This document shows positions 9,901-18,031 of a DNA stretch of 64,000 nucleotides, one piece after another. The notes below the pieces were generated by a model, which saw only the letters and a program-made list of their open reading frames with translations, did not search any database and had not been told where the DNA came from. Source of the stretch: CAZNPL01 sp964574815. GTDB lineage: Bacteria; Planctomycetota; Phycisphaerae; UBA1845. Made by a program: the position numbers and the translations under genes. Numbering within the stretch: position 1 is the stretch's first letter; each line of letters opens with the position of its first letter. The stretch spans positions 124,001-188,000 of the forward strand of contig CAZNPL010000002.1 in the NCBI GenBank assembly GCA_964574815.1, written 5' to 3'.

Positions 9901-10011
9901 ATCCGGGAACGTCTCGCGGCGAAGTTGCGGCAGCGTCAGCGCCCCGCTGACCAGGAAGAGCAGCATCAGCAGATTGGCGGCAGTCGGATGTTGCGCAAAG
10001 TATCGGATCAT
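6964..10011 (-). CDS. RND-family efflux transporter (AcrB/MexB-like), inner-membrane pump
   Basis: Predicted 1015-residue proton-driven pump. The ATG at 10011 overlaps the stop of the adaptor gene as ATGA, so the two are translationally coupled. The protein starts 'MIRYFAQHPTAANLLML' with the first membrane helix, has two large periplasmic loops and twelve expected helices. In the fourth helix region it keeps the proton-relay pair in 'GILMDDGIVIAENI'; the second-half equivalent reads 'GIVVNDSILLVLF'. The frame ends abruptly at 'LSVIPCV' with TAA, where relatives continue with Tyr and a short cytoplasmic tail. Reading through that TAA gives 20 more codons (VLHDLGLTARIDEE...) that look like the usual tail. 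Substrate unknown. Confidence 0.9.
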   Translation of the reverse strand: MIRYFAQHPTAANLLMLLFLVSGALTLPQLRRETFPDFAATKVEIRVVYAGATAEEIETSICQRLEDAIDGLRFAKEVRSEARAGIGIVVVEMDDAGEMITFKDEIQTQVDAITDWPEEAEDPVIEQLNVKDRVLSLLVSGPMSTADLKTYCEQLKDRLQQLPDVSLVTVQGFADRQFRVSLSASALRRYGLSAADVAAVIERQNVALPAGVVEAGARDVVVHFAGERTSVQSLGDLVLLAQPGGAEVRISDVGTVTEQFELREQKVLLNGHRAGVLLIEKTKNQDTIRVAQAIKQFVAAEQVRQPNVDLEISMDVSTLVEDRLSLLVRNGLQGMLLVFATMWLFFNLRLSFWVVMSLPVAFLGAFTLLPHIDLTINMLTMVGLLLALGILMDDGIVIAENIAAQRAAGRSPLDAAVVGTQQVAGGVFSSFLTTVCVLGPLTMLSGDIGKVLRVVPIMLILVLCVSLVEAFLILPHHLAHALPHARERRTNPLRVRLDAAFDFLRERVVGRLVDRMIAWRYAWLGVVAMVFLLTISLLAGGLVKFQAFPELDGDTVQARILLPAGTPLERTEQVVQQLSSALREVNTEFKPQQPDEADLVRQVYVEFNTNADAFETGPHVATVVADLLTADQRNARVDAILQAWREAAGPIPDAISVNFAESNIGPAGRNIEVQLRGADLAALEAAANAMQAYLAKFQGVYNLATDLRRGMPEVRVRLREGAYGLGLDAANVARQLRTAFQGATADEIQVDAESYEIDVQFAADDQDSYADLAYFYCVLPSGESIPIEAVADLTEARGWSRISRVDGVRTVSLRGDTDSRETNTNQVLKQLESEFVPTMSRDYPDVQVVFEGETKEAATTQASMLRGTMVGLIGVFILLSFQFRSYVEPVIVMAVIPLTLIGVVLGHMLLRLDLTMPSMLGLASLAGIVVNDSILLVLFLKMQRTAGIPPLQAAGQASRQRFRAVLITSATTIAGLLPLTLEQSLQAQILIPLAVSIVFGLLASTVLVLSVIPCV

Positions 10012-11378
10012 CGCAGTGCTGCTTCCCCGCTGGCTTGGGCGATCAGTTCCTGTTGCACGTCGTCGGCCGCGTGTGCGCGAACCAATTGCCCATCGATTGC
10101 CGGCCGCGGATCCGAGACAACCAGTCGGAGCCCTGCCTCCAAGCCATGCCCCACGCACACGAAGTCGCTCTGCTCGAAGAGCGGTTCGATTGCTCGCCGC
10201 CGCAGTCGACTGTCCTCATCCAGCACGTATACACCGCCGTCGAAGACCGAGGCGCGGGGCACCACCACATGTGGCGCCAACGGCGGCGCTTGCAGCTCAA
10301 CCTCACAGTACACCCCGCGGAGCAGCGGTGGCTGGACACCCGGCTTGATGCCTTTGTACGGGTCGTCCACCGCCACGACGAACTGGACGGTCCGCGTCAC
10401 CGGTTCAAGCTGCTCGCGAATCCGCACGAAACGCGCGTCCCACTTCACTTCGATTCCCCGCACATGCGTCCGCACAACGGTGCGTAGCTTCAACGCTTCC
10501 CGAAGGGCGGCCATGCTGGGAATCCAGTCGTTGGGCAGATTCGCGTTTGCGACCAGCCTGCGCGCTTCCCCCAAGGGGACCTGGACGTCGATCTCAATGG
10601 CATTGATGCCATCGGCCTCGAACAACTGCTGGCCCGCCTGGACGAACTGGTCGACCTCGAGGTTGACCTCCTGCAGGCGGCACGCGAACGGCACGCAGAT
10701 CACGGTTTTCTCCATGTCACGCTTGGACCGCTCCAGTCGCGCTTCCGCGACACCTCGGGTCGCATCGGCCGTCTCGCGCTTCTTTTGGGTCAGGCGGATC
10801 GCGTTCTCGAGGTTTTGCACCAGTTGCTTCTGCGAAAGGTAAGCCCTCTCCGCATCACGTAGTTCGGTCGGAGCGGCGTTGCCCGTCTCCGCCAGCCGCT
10901 TGACCCGCTCGAACTCCGGCTCGACGAGAGCGAGCGAAGTCTGCTCGATCGCCAGCGATCGCTGGTCGTTCTCCAACTGCGTGGTTAGTTCCGCTAGCCG
11001 CGCGTTCACCTCGGTGAGTTCCGCTTGCACCTGGCTGACAGCAAGCTCGTAGTCGCGCGGATCGATCCGCAGGGCTATTTCGTCAGCCTGCAGGAACTCG
11101 CCGGCGTCCAAGCCCGGATGCAATTCCAGCACGCGGCCGCCGACTTCGCTGACCGCCCGCCAGACCCTCGCCGGCCGCGCCGTTCCGTACCCGATCACGC
11201 GCGGTACCACCTCGACGGCCGGCACTTCGATCACACGCAGATCGCGGGCCTGTTCCTGCGGCGGCTTGCGCTCGGCCTTCTGCGGACTTCGGGCCATGAT
11301 CACGACCACCACTACGCCGATCAGCACCGGCGGGAGGAACAGCAGACGCTTAAGCAGCGGAGATTGATACCAACGCAT
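10008..11378 (-). CDS. RND efflux periplasmic adaptor (membrane fusion protein)
   Basis: Predicted 456-residue adaptor that links the RND pump to an outer-membrane channel. I chose the ATG at 11378 because AGGAG lies about 8 bases upstream; an ATG seven codons earlier lacks such a site. Residues about 8-28 form the membrane anchor (LLFLPPVLIGVVVVVIMA). Then come the lipoyl-like half motif ('SEVGGRVLELHPGLDAGEFLQADEIALRIDP'), a long alpha-helical hairpin (residues about 95-200), the second lipoyl half and the beta-barrel. The stop overlaps the pump start. No outer-membrane factor is nearby, so a TolC-like protein elsewhere must complete the system. Confidence 0.9.
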   Translation of the reverse strand: MRWYQSPLLKRLLFLPPVLIGVVVVVIMARSPQKAERKPPQEQARDLRVIEVPAVEVVPRVIGYGTARPARVWRAVSEVGGRVLELHPGLDAGEFLQADEIALRIDPRDYELAVSQVQAELTEVNARLAELTTQLENDQRSLAIEQTSLALVEPEFERVKRLAETGNAAPTELRDAERAYLSQKQLVQNLENAIRLTQKKRETADATRGVAEARLERSKRDMEKTVICVPFACRLQEVNLEVDQFVQAGQQLFEADGINAIEIDVQVPLGEARRLVANANLPNDWIPSMAALREALKLRTVVRTHVRGIEVKWDARFVRIREQLEPVTRTVQFVVAVDDPYKGIKPGVQPPLLRGVYCEVELQAPPLAPHVVVPRASVFDGGVYVLDEDSRLRRRAIEPLFEQSDFVCVGHGLEAGLRLVVSDPRPAIDGQLVRAHAADDVQQELIAQASGEAALR

Positions 11379-11393
11379 CGATAATTGCTCCTG

Positions 11394-11412
11394 CCTCACT
11401 CACACGGTGAGG
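11394..11412 (-). promoter_or_regulatory. small hairpin just upstream of the adaptor gene's ribosome binding site
   Basis: On the transcribed strand CCTCAC and GTGAGG form a 6-bp stem with a 7-base loop, ending only a few bases before the GCAGGAG ribosome binding site. It could influence translation or messenger stability. No T-tract follows, so it is not a normal terminator. Confidence 0.3.
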
Positions 11413-11509
11413 AAAATCCACGAAGACCCAGGGCGATCGACCCGCCATCCGGGCCCACCGCACCCGGCCCGCGTATCTGGCCGCTTACCAAAGAAACGTC
11501 GACCGCGCT

Positions 11510-12364
11510 TTAGTTTACCTGACTGCTCGTGTCCGGGTTCACGTCGCCGTTGGGATCGATGATCAAGCCGACCGGCAGTGCCAGCGTCAGCGGTTCGCCT
11601 TCGACATCGAAAAACAGCAGGTGGTTGTTGTCCCCATCGTTGAGGTCGCCAATGTCGAACGGGGCCACGGTCTGTTCTTGGCCGTTCCCGTTCCGCACGG
11701 TCAGCGTGTACTGCCCCCATTCCGCCTCGGTCACTTCATTGCCATCCGTCGCGTTGATGCCACCGGACCAAATCGCACGGACCGCGAGTGTCGTGCCCGC
11801 GGGCGCGCTGACGTAGGCGGGGTCGACCTGCTCCACGACGACCAGGGTTGGGCCTTCGAGCAGCGGCGTCACCTCGATGGGCGGGGCGGTTCGCGCCAGG
11901 TCTCTGCCGTCGAGGGAAAGCAGTTCGCCGACGATTTCCACCCGGCCCGGGGGATCGGTGGGGTCGTCGCCGAACTCGCCGACGATGAGGATGGTGCGTC
12001 CCTCACAATCGTCGTCGGCTGGTTCGAGCGTCGCGCAGTCGGGCACGAAGACCGCGCCGCTGGCGGTCGTGATTTGGAAGTCGGTGGTGTCGAGCGAGCG
12101 TGAGTCGATGAGGACCGACGTCACGATTGGCATGCCGTCGGTCCGCCTATTGGGTAGACCATCATCGGTGCAGAGGTTCGCATTCAGAAACCCCGCCGCT
12201 GGGACGTCGTCAAGACCGAAGAACGCAGGGAGCATCTCCGGGACGATCGTCTCGTCTTGCGCGACACTGCACCCTCGCTCGGGGTCTCCGTCCCCCAGAA
12301 TCGCGCAACCACCCTGGCCGAGCCAAGCCAGCGGCAACATGCAGACGAACCAGGCCGTTTTCAT
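11510..12364 (-). CDS. uncharacterised lipoprotein
   Basis: A 284-residue exported protein of unknown function. The ATG at 12364 has AAGGAG six bases upstream and begins a lipoprotein signal ending 'LAWLGQGGC'. The mature part is acidic, rich in Asp/Pro/Thr, with short beta-like blocks such as 'GRTILIVGEFGDDP', 'LVVVEQVDP' and 'DLNDGDNNHLLFFDVEGEPLTLALP', which suggests an all-beta extracytoplasmic domain and possibly calcium binding through the DLNDGDNN loop. It lies upstream of the RND adaptor in the same direction, with 131 bp between, so it may be co-expressed. I do not recognise the family. Confidence 0.7.
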   Translation of the reverse strand: MKTAWFVCMLPLAWLGQGGCAILGDGDPERGCSVAQDETIVPEMLPAFFGLDDVPAAGFLNANLCTDDGLPNRRTDGMPIVTSVLIDSRSLDTTDFQITTASGAVFVPDCATLEPADDDCEGRTILIVGEFGDDPTDPPGRVEIVGELLSLDGRDLARTAPPIEVTPLLEGPTLVVVEQVDPAYVSAPAGTTLAVRAIWSGGINATDGNEVTEAEWGQYTLTVRNGNGQEQTVAPFDIGDLNDGDNNHLLFFDVEGEPLTLALPVGLIIDPNGDVNPDTSSQVN

Positions 12365-12473
12365 CGTCATCTCCTTCCGTCCGTTCCGCGGTAGCGTACA
12401 AAGCGTAGAAGTAAGCCCTTTGCCATCAGTCGTCACCGGGCGCTTGACGGGCCGACGGCGACCCGAATTAGTC

Positions 12474-13394
12474 TTACACAAGCTCCCAGCTCGCATCCGG
12501 GTCGTATTCCGTCATGGCCTTGACCCGCTTGTCCGTGTCGGGCCCCAAGTCCTTCTCGAACAGCTTGCCCTGATGGCTGATGACGAAGGTCATGACGCCG
12601 GACTCACGATACTCTGCGGCCCACGCGACCAATGCGAACCCGGCAATCATGTTGCCGTTGATGATGTAGTCGTATTTGCCGCCCGGCGGGTTCGCCCCCT
12701 GCTGCGTGAGGATCCGGTAGTGATAGCCCATGAACGGTGTGCCGGCGTCCGTCTTCGCCCAATCGATGAAATAAGCCGGCACCAGGCTTTCCAGCGGGCT
12801 GGGCGGTGCGTTTGAGCCCGGGGCCGGCTCCCAGTAGAGGCCGTCCTGCTTGCCCGGATTGCTGACGAGCCGCTGGGCGTATTCACGCACCTCGTCCCCG
12901 TCACGATCGACCGCCGCGTACTGGGCCTGGATCCGCACGTACTCGCGGCACGTCTGTATTGCGGCCAGTTCGTTCGCGCCGATTCGCCGGGCCTGGATCT
13001 CCTTGAGCCCCACGTCGAAGTCGAAACGCCAGCCCTCCGTTTCTTTCACCAGCGGCACCGGCATCGGCCACTGTATCCGGCCAATGACAAGAACCACCTT
13101 AGCATCTCCTTCTTCCTGAATCTTCAAGCGTGCTTGCGCCATGAGGTAGAGCATTCGGCGATTCCGACGCTCTACTGCGTCGTCGATCTTCTCGATGTGC
13201 GCGCGGTAGCGCTCGCCGAACATCTGAATCAGCGCGGCGGAATCGTTGTTCTTGCAGGCCTCCAGCAGCGCATCGACAGCCGCCTGCGGCGAGGGAAAGT
13301 GTTGTTGCGCGGTCGGCGTCTGTGCGTCGACCAGGGCCGGCCCGAGCATCGCAGCCAGCAGAATCCCCAGCGTCAGCCTAGCGGGAGTCCTCAT
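12474..13394 (-). CDS. DUF2950 family exported protein
   Basis: A 306-residue secreted protein. AAAGGAG precedes the ATG, and residues 1-24 form a signal peptide ending at 'ALVDAQ'. The C-terminal half carries the sequence hallmarks I associate with DUF2950: 'FMGYHYRILTQQGANPPGGKY', 'INGNMIAGFALVAWAAEY', 'GVMTFVISHQGKLFEKDLGPDT'. The function of the family is unknown. It sits directly downstream of a DUF3300 gene, a pairing seen in many genomes, so the two probably work together in the envelope. Confidence 0.88.
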   Translation of the reverse strand: MRTPARLTLGILLAAMLGPALVDAQTPTAQQHFPSPQAAVDALLEACKNNDSAALIQMFGERYRAHIEKIDDAVERRNRRMLYLMAQARLKIQEEGDAKVVLVIGRIQWPMPVPLVKETEGWRFDFDVGLKEIQARRIGANELAAIQTCREYVRIQAQYAAVDRDGDEVREYAQRLVSNPGKQDGLYWEPAPGSNAPPSPLESLVPAYFIDWAKTDAGTPFMGYHYRILTQQGANPPGGKYDYIINGNMIAGFALVAWAAEYRESGVMTFVISHQGKLFEKDLGPDTDKRVKAMTEYDPDASWELV

Positions 13395-13484
13395 GTGGCA
13401 CTCCTTTCGTGGATATCATCTTTCACCTGGGTTGAGGTCATCGTTACAAGTTCGGTGCAGCATGACGGTGCCGATGGATCGGTG

Positions 13485-14654
13485 CTAGCGCCGCCCGCCG
13501 CGACGGCCGCCACGCAGGCTGTCGTGACCGCGCCGGCTCTCCTTGAGTGCACTCGAGCCACTGGAAACGCGACCAAAGGAGCCGGCGCCTGAACGGGGAT
13601 CGTACGGACCGCGCGGGTCTGCAGCGCCACGTGGATCGGCAACGCCGCGCGGATCGGTGACGCCGCGTGGATCGGCTGCACCCCGAGGGTCAAACGCGCC
13701 CCTCGGATCACGTGCGCCACGTGGATCGGCAGGACCCCTGGGATCACGCAGACCTCTTGGATCCGCTACACCACGGGGGTCAGCAACACCTCTGGGATCA
13801 CGTGGACCTCGCGGATCAGCGACACCGCGTGGGTCGTACGGGCCGCGGGGATCAAGAGGTCCGCGCGGGTCATACGGGCCTCGTGCATTGTAAAGCGCCC
13901 TTGAGTGGGCGTATGCTCCGTAGCGCACCGGATAGGGCCCATGCACCACGTAACCGCCATACCAGTTACAATCGTCGTCGTCCAAGAGTGCGCCCACGGC
14001 CACGCCGGCTCCAAAGCTGACCGCACCGACCGCTACTGCTGCGGCCGTGTTGTCATGCACAACGACGGTACTGGTGGTGTAGGTATAGGTCGGCACGTAG
14101 ACGACCTGAGGGTTGGCCGACTTCACCACGATGACCTCTTGTGTGACAGCAACCGTCTGTTTGTCATTGGACTTCAAGGTGCCGTCGGCATAGGCGACCG
14201 CACGGACGCTTTGGATTGCCGCCATGACATCCCCCTGCTGTGCGAGGACAGCCGCTCCGAGCTTGGTCGTCCACTCCAGGTTTTCATCCATACGGTACAG
14301 CACATCGGGAAAGTTCAGAAGGACGAAGACGCTGGTGTTCCATTTCTTGTCTGGCTTGGGCTCAGCTTTGCCGTTGTTCTCCCGCAGCCACCGGGCGGCC
14401 TGCACTACGTCGGTTCCTGCGGTTGACGCTGGCAGAATGTGAGCGATCAGCGCGTCGGGGTAGAGTGCGATCGGCGCAACCAGCTGCTGTAACTCCGTCG
14501 ACGTGAGCTGTGTGGGCGGTGGCAACTGCGGTGTCTGTGGTAACTGTTGCGGTTTTGCCGTCACCACAATCGTCTTCTTTGGCGGCGGCGACGAAGCACA
14601 ACCGCCCGCAAGCACACCTGCCGCCAACATGCACACCAACTGTACCGTTCGCAT
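13485..14654 (-). CDS. DUF3300 family lipoprotein with xxDPRG repeats
   Basis: A 389-residue lipoprotein. AAAGGA lies upstream of the ATG; residues 1-19 are a signal ending 'LAGGC'. The DUF3300 domain spans residues about 55-195 ('LVAPIALYPDALIAHILPAST', 'VVQAARWLREN', 'NPQVVYVPTYTYTT'). A short hydrophobic stretch follows ('AVGAVSFGAGVAVGALLDDDD'). Residues 260-354 are 15 perfect and one variant copies of a hexapeptide xxDPRG, and the tail is Arg/Gly-rich (GGRRGGRR). The repeat likely forms a flexible, charged spacer. Function unknown; it pairs with the DUF2950 gene downstream. Confidence 0.88.
   Translation of the reverse strand: MRTVQLVCMLAAGVLAGGCASSPPPKKTIVVTAKPQQLPQTPQLPPPTQLTSTELQQLVAPIALYPDALIAHILPASTAGTDVVQAARWLRENNGKAEPKPDKKWNTSVFVLLNFPDVLYRMDENLEWTTKLGAAVLAQQGDVMAAIQSVRAVAYADGTLKSNDKQTVAVTQEVIVVKSANPQVVYVPTYTYTTSTVVVHDNTAAAVAVGAVSFGAGVAVGALLDDDDCNWYGGYVVHGPYPVRYGAYAHSRALYNARGPYDPRGPLDPRGPYDPRGVADPRGPRDPRGVADPRGVADPRGLRDPRGPADPRGARDPRGAFDPRGAADPRGVTDPRGVADPRGAADPRGPYDPRSGAGSFGRVSSGSSALKESRRGHDSLRGGRRGGRR
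13593..13877 (-). repeat. 18-bp coding minisatellite encoding xxDPRG hexapeptides
   Basis: Sixteen tandem 18-bp units lie in frame in the DUF3300 gene. The DPRG core is invariant except for the last unit (DPRS), while the two leading residues vary (PY, PL, VA, PR, LR, PA, AR, AF, AA, VT). No spacers or palindromic repeats are present, so it is not a CRISPR array. Copy number may vary between strains. Confidence 0.9.
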
Positions 14655-14767
14655 CGTTCATTCCTTTCGTCAGCCTTGGCTGGCGGGCCAACAGCGTTCA
14701 CATACGTACAGCACCTCTGCACACTCCAGCTGGATACCCGTGTTCGCTTCGAACGTGGTAGTCGCCC

Positions 14768-15616
14768 CTATCTACGGAGGTATGTATTCTTCAGTTCATC
14801 CTGTATGACGGCCATCGCGCCTTCAAACGCGAGGACGAAGTCCTCGTCTAGCGTTCGCGCTCGATACGTCCAGCCACGCGGCAACGAGAGACGCGAACCG
14901 AGGGTCCGGAGTTGGTCGAGTGTTAGGTCGGGGTCCACGATCTGAGACATGGATTGCATTACATAAACGGCCCCTTTGGGTGACGTCAGCTCGTAGATCT
15001 CCTCCCCGCGATTGAACGTGAAAGTCGTCGTCCGCCGTACAACCCGCTCGCGATAGGGCCCCTTCTGACGCCGCTCAAGTTTGAGCGTCGCGAGGAGGCC
15101 CATCTCGAGTCCATCGAACGTTGCCCGCCTTGTGACGGGCCGTGCGCCCGTCGTAGCGTTCGGGAGCCAGGCGCGTGGGCCGTTCAAGATCACGCGGGTT
15201 GCGCCGATCTTCGAGCGGATCGTCTCGACGTCAAGCGCGTTCCATAACTCGGCCGGGCAGTCGTTGATGCGTTGCGTTCCCCAGACCTCCGCTTCGGCTG
15301 ACAGGCCCTTTCGCCTCACAATCAGGACCTCGCCGTACCGGTCCCCTCGGCGCAGCGGCATTCCGGAGACGGCCGCGTCACGTTGCCGCGCGACCTCATC
15401 GCCCTGTTTATCCTGCGCCGGAGCGGACGCTGGTGATGATGCAGCCCTCCGAGGTTCACACCCGCCGCCCCAAGTCGACGGTGACGTCGTTTTCAGCGTT
15501 AGACACGCTCCGAGGGGCATCACCACGCAGGCTCCGAGGAGCAGCGCCAGCCGGGGACGGGGCACGAATCCTGCGGCGTCAGCCACACCAGCAATACCGA
15601 GACGTTGGTTCACCAT
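14768..15616 (-). CDS. uncharacterised lipoprotein
   Basis: A 282-residue exported protein of unknown function. The likely start is the ATG at 15616, immediately after GGAGG (spacing is short); the GTG right after it, at 15613, has better spacing. The N-terminus has a hydrophobic core with a lipobox (VVMPLGAC) near residue 38. The conserved-looking centre reads 'RYGEVLIVRRKG', 'WGTQRINDCPAELWNALD', 'GATRVILNGPRAWLPN', 'TTTFTFNRGEEIYELTSPKG', and the C-terminus 'LPRGWTYRARTLDEDFVL'. These blocks look like a secreted family found in several phyla, but I cannot name it. Confidence 0.7.
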   Translation of the reverse strand: MVNQRLGIAGVADAAGFVPRPRLALLLGACVVMPLGACLTLKTTSPSTWGGGCEPRRAASSPASAPAQDKQGDEVARQRDAAVSGMPLRRGDRYGEVLIVRRKGLSAEAEVWGTQRINDCPAELWNALDVETIRSKIGATRVILNGPRAWLPNATTGARPVTRRATFDGLEMGLLATLKLERRQKGPYRERVVRRTTTFTFNRGEEIYELTSPKGAVYVMQSMSQIVDPDLTLDQLRTLGSRLSLPRGWTYRARTLDEDFVLAFEGAMAVIQDELKNTYLRR

Positions 15617-15697
15617 TGCCTCCTTCGCAGCTACCCAGATCTGTAGCCTGGGCGGTGTAACACTCATGCAAACGATACAACGATTGACGCGTGTGTG

Positions 15698-16906
15698 TCA
15701 GGGGCCCTCGATCGGCGCCACGTAGAACTCCACCAGTCGGCGCGCGATCTCGGCTCCCTGATCATCCTGCAGGAAGTGGCTGGCCTCCGCGAGTCGATCG
15801 TGCGGTTGACCGGCCGCGCCGGGGATGTTGTCAATCAGTACTTGCTGGGCTTCACACGAACCCAGATTTCCCGGGTCATTCGATGCCCAAAGCGTCAGGA
15901 ATGGCTTGTCGAAGGCAGTGAGCCCCGCCCAGGCCTCCTCCGTCTGCCCGGGGACATCGTTGATCAGCGATGGGAACACGCGCGGGCCGGCCATGTACGT
16001 CCGGCACGGGAATGGCGCGTTGTACGCCGCTTCCTCATCCAATGGCAGATCGAACCAGGTTATGGCCTCGACGACCTCGGACGGACGAAATGATCTGGCC
16101 GTCATGGCGTACACCATCCAGTCGCCGAAGTAGTCGTCATCCCGCGGGAGACGTAATTCGCAGCCGTCGTAGAACGACACCTGTTGTGCGGGAAATCGGG
16201 TGAAGGGTGAAGGAACGTCGGCGATTTCATCGGGATTCTCGACCGGAGGGAATGGCTGAGTTCCCGCAGGGAAAACCGGCAAGAAGCCGTCGCCGACGGC
16301 GATTGTCGTGAACCAGTCGGGATGCAGGCCCGCAACGCGCAGGCCGATGACGCTACCCCAGTCCTGCACGAACAGGTTGATGTCGCGCAGGTCGAGCGCC
16401 TCGATGAATCTCTCCAGCCGGTCACAGTGGCCAAGGTAGCTGTAGGACTCGATGTCGATGGGCTTGTCGGAGCGGCCCATGCCGAGGTGATCCATCGCGA
16501 TCACGCGGTACCCGGCATCCGCGAACACGGGAATCATCTTGCGGTAGAGATACGACCACGACGGCTGCCCGTGGAGCAGCAGAACGATCGGGCCGTCGGT
16601 TGGCCCCGCCTCGGCGTACGCTTGGCGAAGCCCGTCAATCTCGACGTACTTCGCCTCGTACGGCCAGTCGGGCAAGGAGTCGAAGCAGGCGTCCGGCGTG
16701 CGCACGAAGTCGACGCCGCCGCTCGTCGTCATGACGACCGGCTCGGCATTGCACGCCAGCGGGTCGCCGCTCTCGCTGCCGCCGCAGCCGACCAGCTCCG
16801 GCGCATTGCCCGTCGGAAGAAGGGGTATACAGCCCGCCAGCAAGAGCAGTGGGGCCGTCAACATCGCGATCCGAGTCGGCTTCGTCAGGCCGAGGAACAG
16901 GCTCAT
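15698..16906 (-). CDS. haloalkane dehalogenase-like alpha/beta hydrolase, lipoprotein form
   Basis: A 402-residue alpha/beta hydrolase related to haloalkane dehalogenases, which split carbon-halogen bonds hydrolytically. The ATG at 16906 follows GAAGGGA and starts a lipoprotein signal (LLLLAGC). The catalytic domain begins at about residue 85. Motifs: 'LLLHGQPSWSYLYRKM' (oxyanion hole), 'VIAMDHLGMGRSDKP', 'LFVQDWGSVIGLRVA' with the nucleophile Asp, 'TLWASNDPGNLG' with the probable acid, and 'ASHFLQDD' with the catalytic His. The HGQPSWSY and QDWG pattern fits subfamily I dehalogenases. A lipid-anchored, exported form is unusual for this normally cytoplasmic family. An epoxide hydrolase role cannot be excluded. 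Confidence 0.8.
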   Translation of the reverse strand: MSLFLGLTKPTRIAMLTAPLLLLAGCIPLLPTGNAPELVGCGGSESGDPLACNAEPVVMTTSGGVDFVRTPDACFDSLPDWPYEAKYVEIDGLRQAYAEAGPTDGPIVLLLHGQPSWSYLYRKMIPVFADAGYRVIAMDHLGMGRSDKPIDIESYSYLGHCDRLERFIEALDLRDINLFVQDWGSVIGLRVAGLHPDWFTTIAVGDGFLPVFPAGTQPFPPVENPDEIADVPSPFTRFPAQQVSFYDGCELRLPRDDDYFGDWMVYAMTARSFRPSEVVEAITWFDLPLDEEAAYNAPFPCRTYMAGPRVFPSLINDVPGQTEEAWAGLTAFDKPFLTLWASNDPGNLGSCEAQQVLIDNIPGAAGQPHDRLAEASHFLQDDQGAEIARRLVEFYVAPIEGP

Positions 16907-16949
16907 CAATCGATTCCCTTCGCGTACGCTTGTCGTTTCACCCGCCGTC

Positions 16950-17378
16950 GCGAACACTCGCCGCGACACTGCTGTAAACATACTCGGCAACGACGCGATG
17001 ATCCGCACCGCCATCGAAAACATCGTTCGCAATGCCATTTGCTACACCCCTGCGGGAACATCCGTCCACATCGCCATGGCCACCGCGACCAACCAGCCCG
17101 AACGCGCCTTGATCACCATCCGAGATCATGGCCCGGGCGTATCTGAGGATGTGCTGCCCAAGCTCTTCCGACCGTTCTACCGCGTCGAAGCGGATCGCAG
17201 CAACGAAAGCGGTGGAGCCGGTCTTGGCCTCGCCCTCGCTGACCGCGCGGTCCGCGCCCATACCGGTACCATCACCGCTCGGAATCACGCACAAGGCGGA
17301 CTGGAATTCATCATTGATTTGCCAGCGCAAGACCGGCGATCCCTTCGTTCGGTGGGCGTAGCTCAAACGACCACGTAG
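16950..17378 (+). pseudogene. remnant of a sensor histidine kinase (ATP-binding domain only)
   Basis: The reading frame matches only the HATPase half of a CpxA-like histidine kinase: N box 'IRTAIENIVRNAICYTP', G1 box 'ITIRDHGPGVSEDVLPKLFRPFYR', and G2 box 'ESGGAGLGLALADRAV', ending 'GLEFIIDLP'. There is no start codon or ribosome binding site in a sensible place, no phosphorylatable His region and no membrane segment; upstream the frame runs antisense into the dehalogenase gene. It is best read as a 5'-truncated relic of a two-component gene. No response regulator is nearby. Confidence 0.75.
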
Positions 17379-17509
17379 AAGACCTCTGTGGCCAACGAGG
17401 TGGCGCTGGTAAAAGGCAGAAGGCAGGTGCACCACGACCAACGGGCAAGTGCCGGCGGGGGTGGACCTGTCTCGCTATCAGGGCCCCACGGGATCCTGCC
17501 GGAACGCAA

Positions 17510-18031
17510 CTATGTCGGTAGGCTCGTCGTCGACGACTGGACGGAAGGACACGGCTTTCGCGACTGATTACTGTGCCGAGGATCGCCGCCGAGAAGGGAG
17601 AGCACCTTGTGCTCGGCTACTTCGACGGCTTGGGCGGTGACGCCACTAAGGTAGTCCCCGAATGTCGTGTCGTGCGCAGGGATGCCCACGAGCCAGTTCC
17701 GCTTCGGCGGCGCCCAACCCAGTGCGTGCATGATCGCGAGAAGCTTGCCCGGCGAGCAATGATGGCTATCAAGGGAGTCGGACACATCCGGTATGACTCG
17801 CTCGGCAAACACGGCGGGGCGATCTGCGCGTACATGGGCATCTACAAAGACGGCGACATCGCGACCGATGAGATCATCTGCTACCTCGGGCGCAAGCTGA
17901 TGATACTCCCGGACTTCGACATGGCCGCCTGTCCGGAAGCGATGCGCTAAGCGCTCGGCCAGGACAAGCGCTGCGCCGTCATCCCGTCGCCCGCGATTGC
18001 CCCAGGCAAGGATGATCGCTTTGGTCTTCAT
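17510..18031 (-). CDS. [NiFe] hydrogenase maturation protease (HyaD/HybD/HoxW family)
   Basis: A 173-residue peptidase that removes the C-terminal peptide of the hydrogenase large subunit after nickel insertion. The ATG at 18031 overlaps the large-subunit stop as ATGA. Signature parts are 'ILAWGNRGRRDDGAALVLAERL', 'VAVFVDAHV' and 'HHCSPGKLLAIM'. The usual nickel-sensing ligands are an acidic residue in the GN motif, an Asp in the second strand and a His in the third motif; all have candidates here. The C-terminal 30 residues (DPRHSNQSRKPC...) are unlike the family. Its substrate is most probably the adjacent large subunit, whose DPCxxC motif is followed by a 29-residue tail. Confidence 0.88.
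   Translation of the reverse strand: MKTKAIILAWGNRGRRDDGAALVLAERLAHRFRTGGHVEVREYHQLAPEVADDLIGRDVAVFVDAHVRADRPAVFAERVIPDVSDSLDSHHCSPGKLLAIMHALGWAPPKRNWLVGIPAHDTTFGDYLSGVTAQAVEVAEHKVLSLLGGDPRHSNQSRKPCPSVQSSTTSLPT

Noticed and set aside
13593..13877. Tandem repeats that might be taken for a CRISPR array
   Set aside because: Units are 18 bp, contiguous, in frame with a gene and without unique spacers; no cas genes are in the window.
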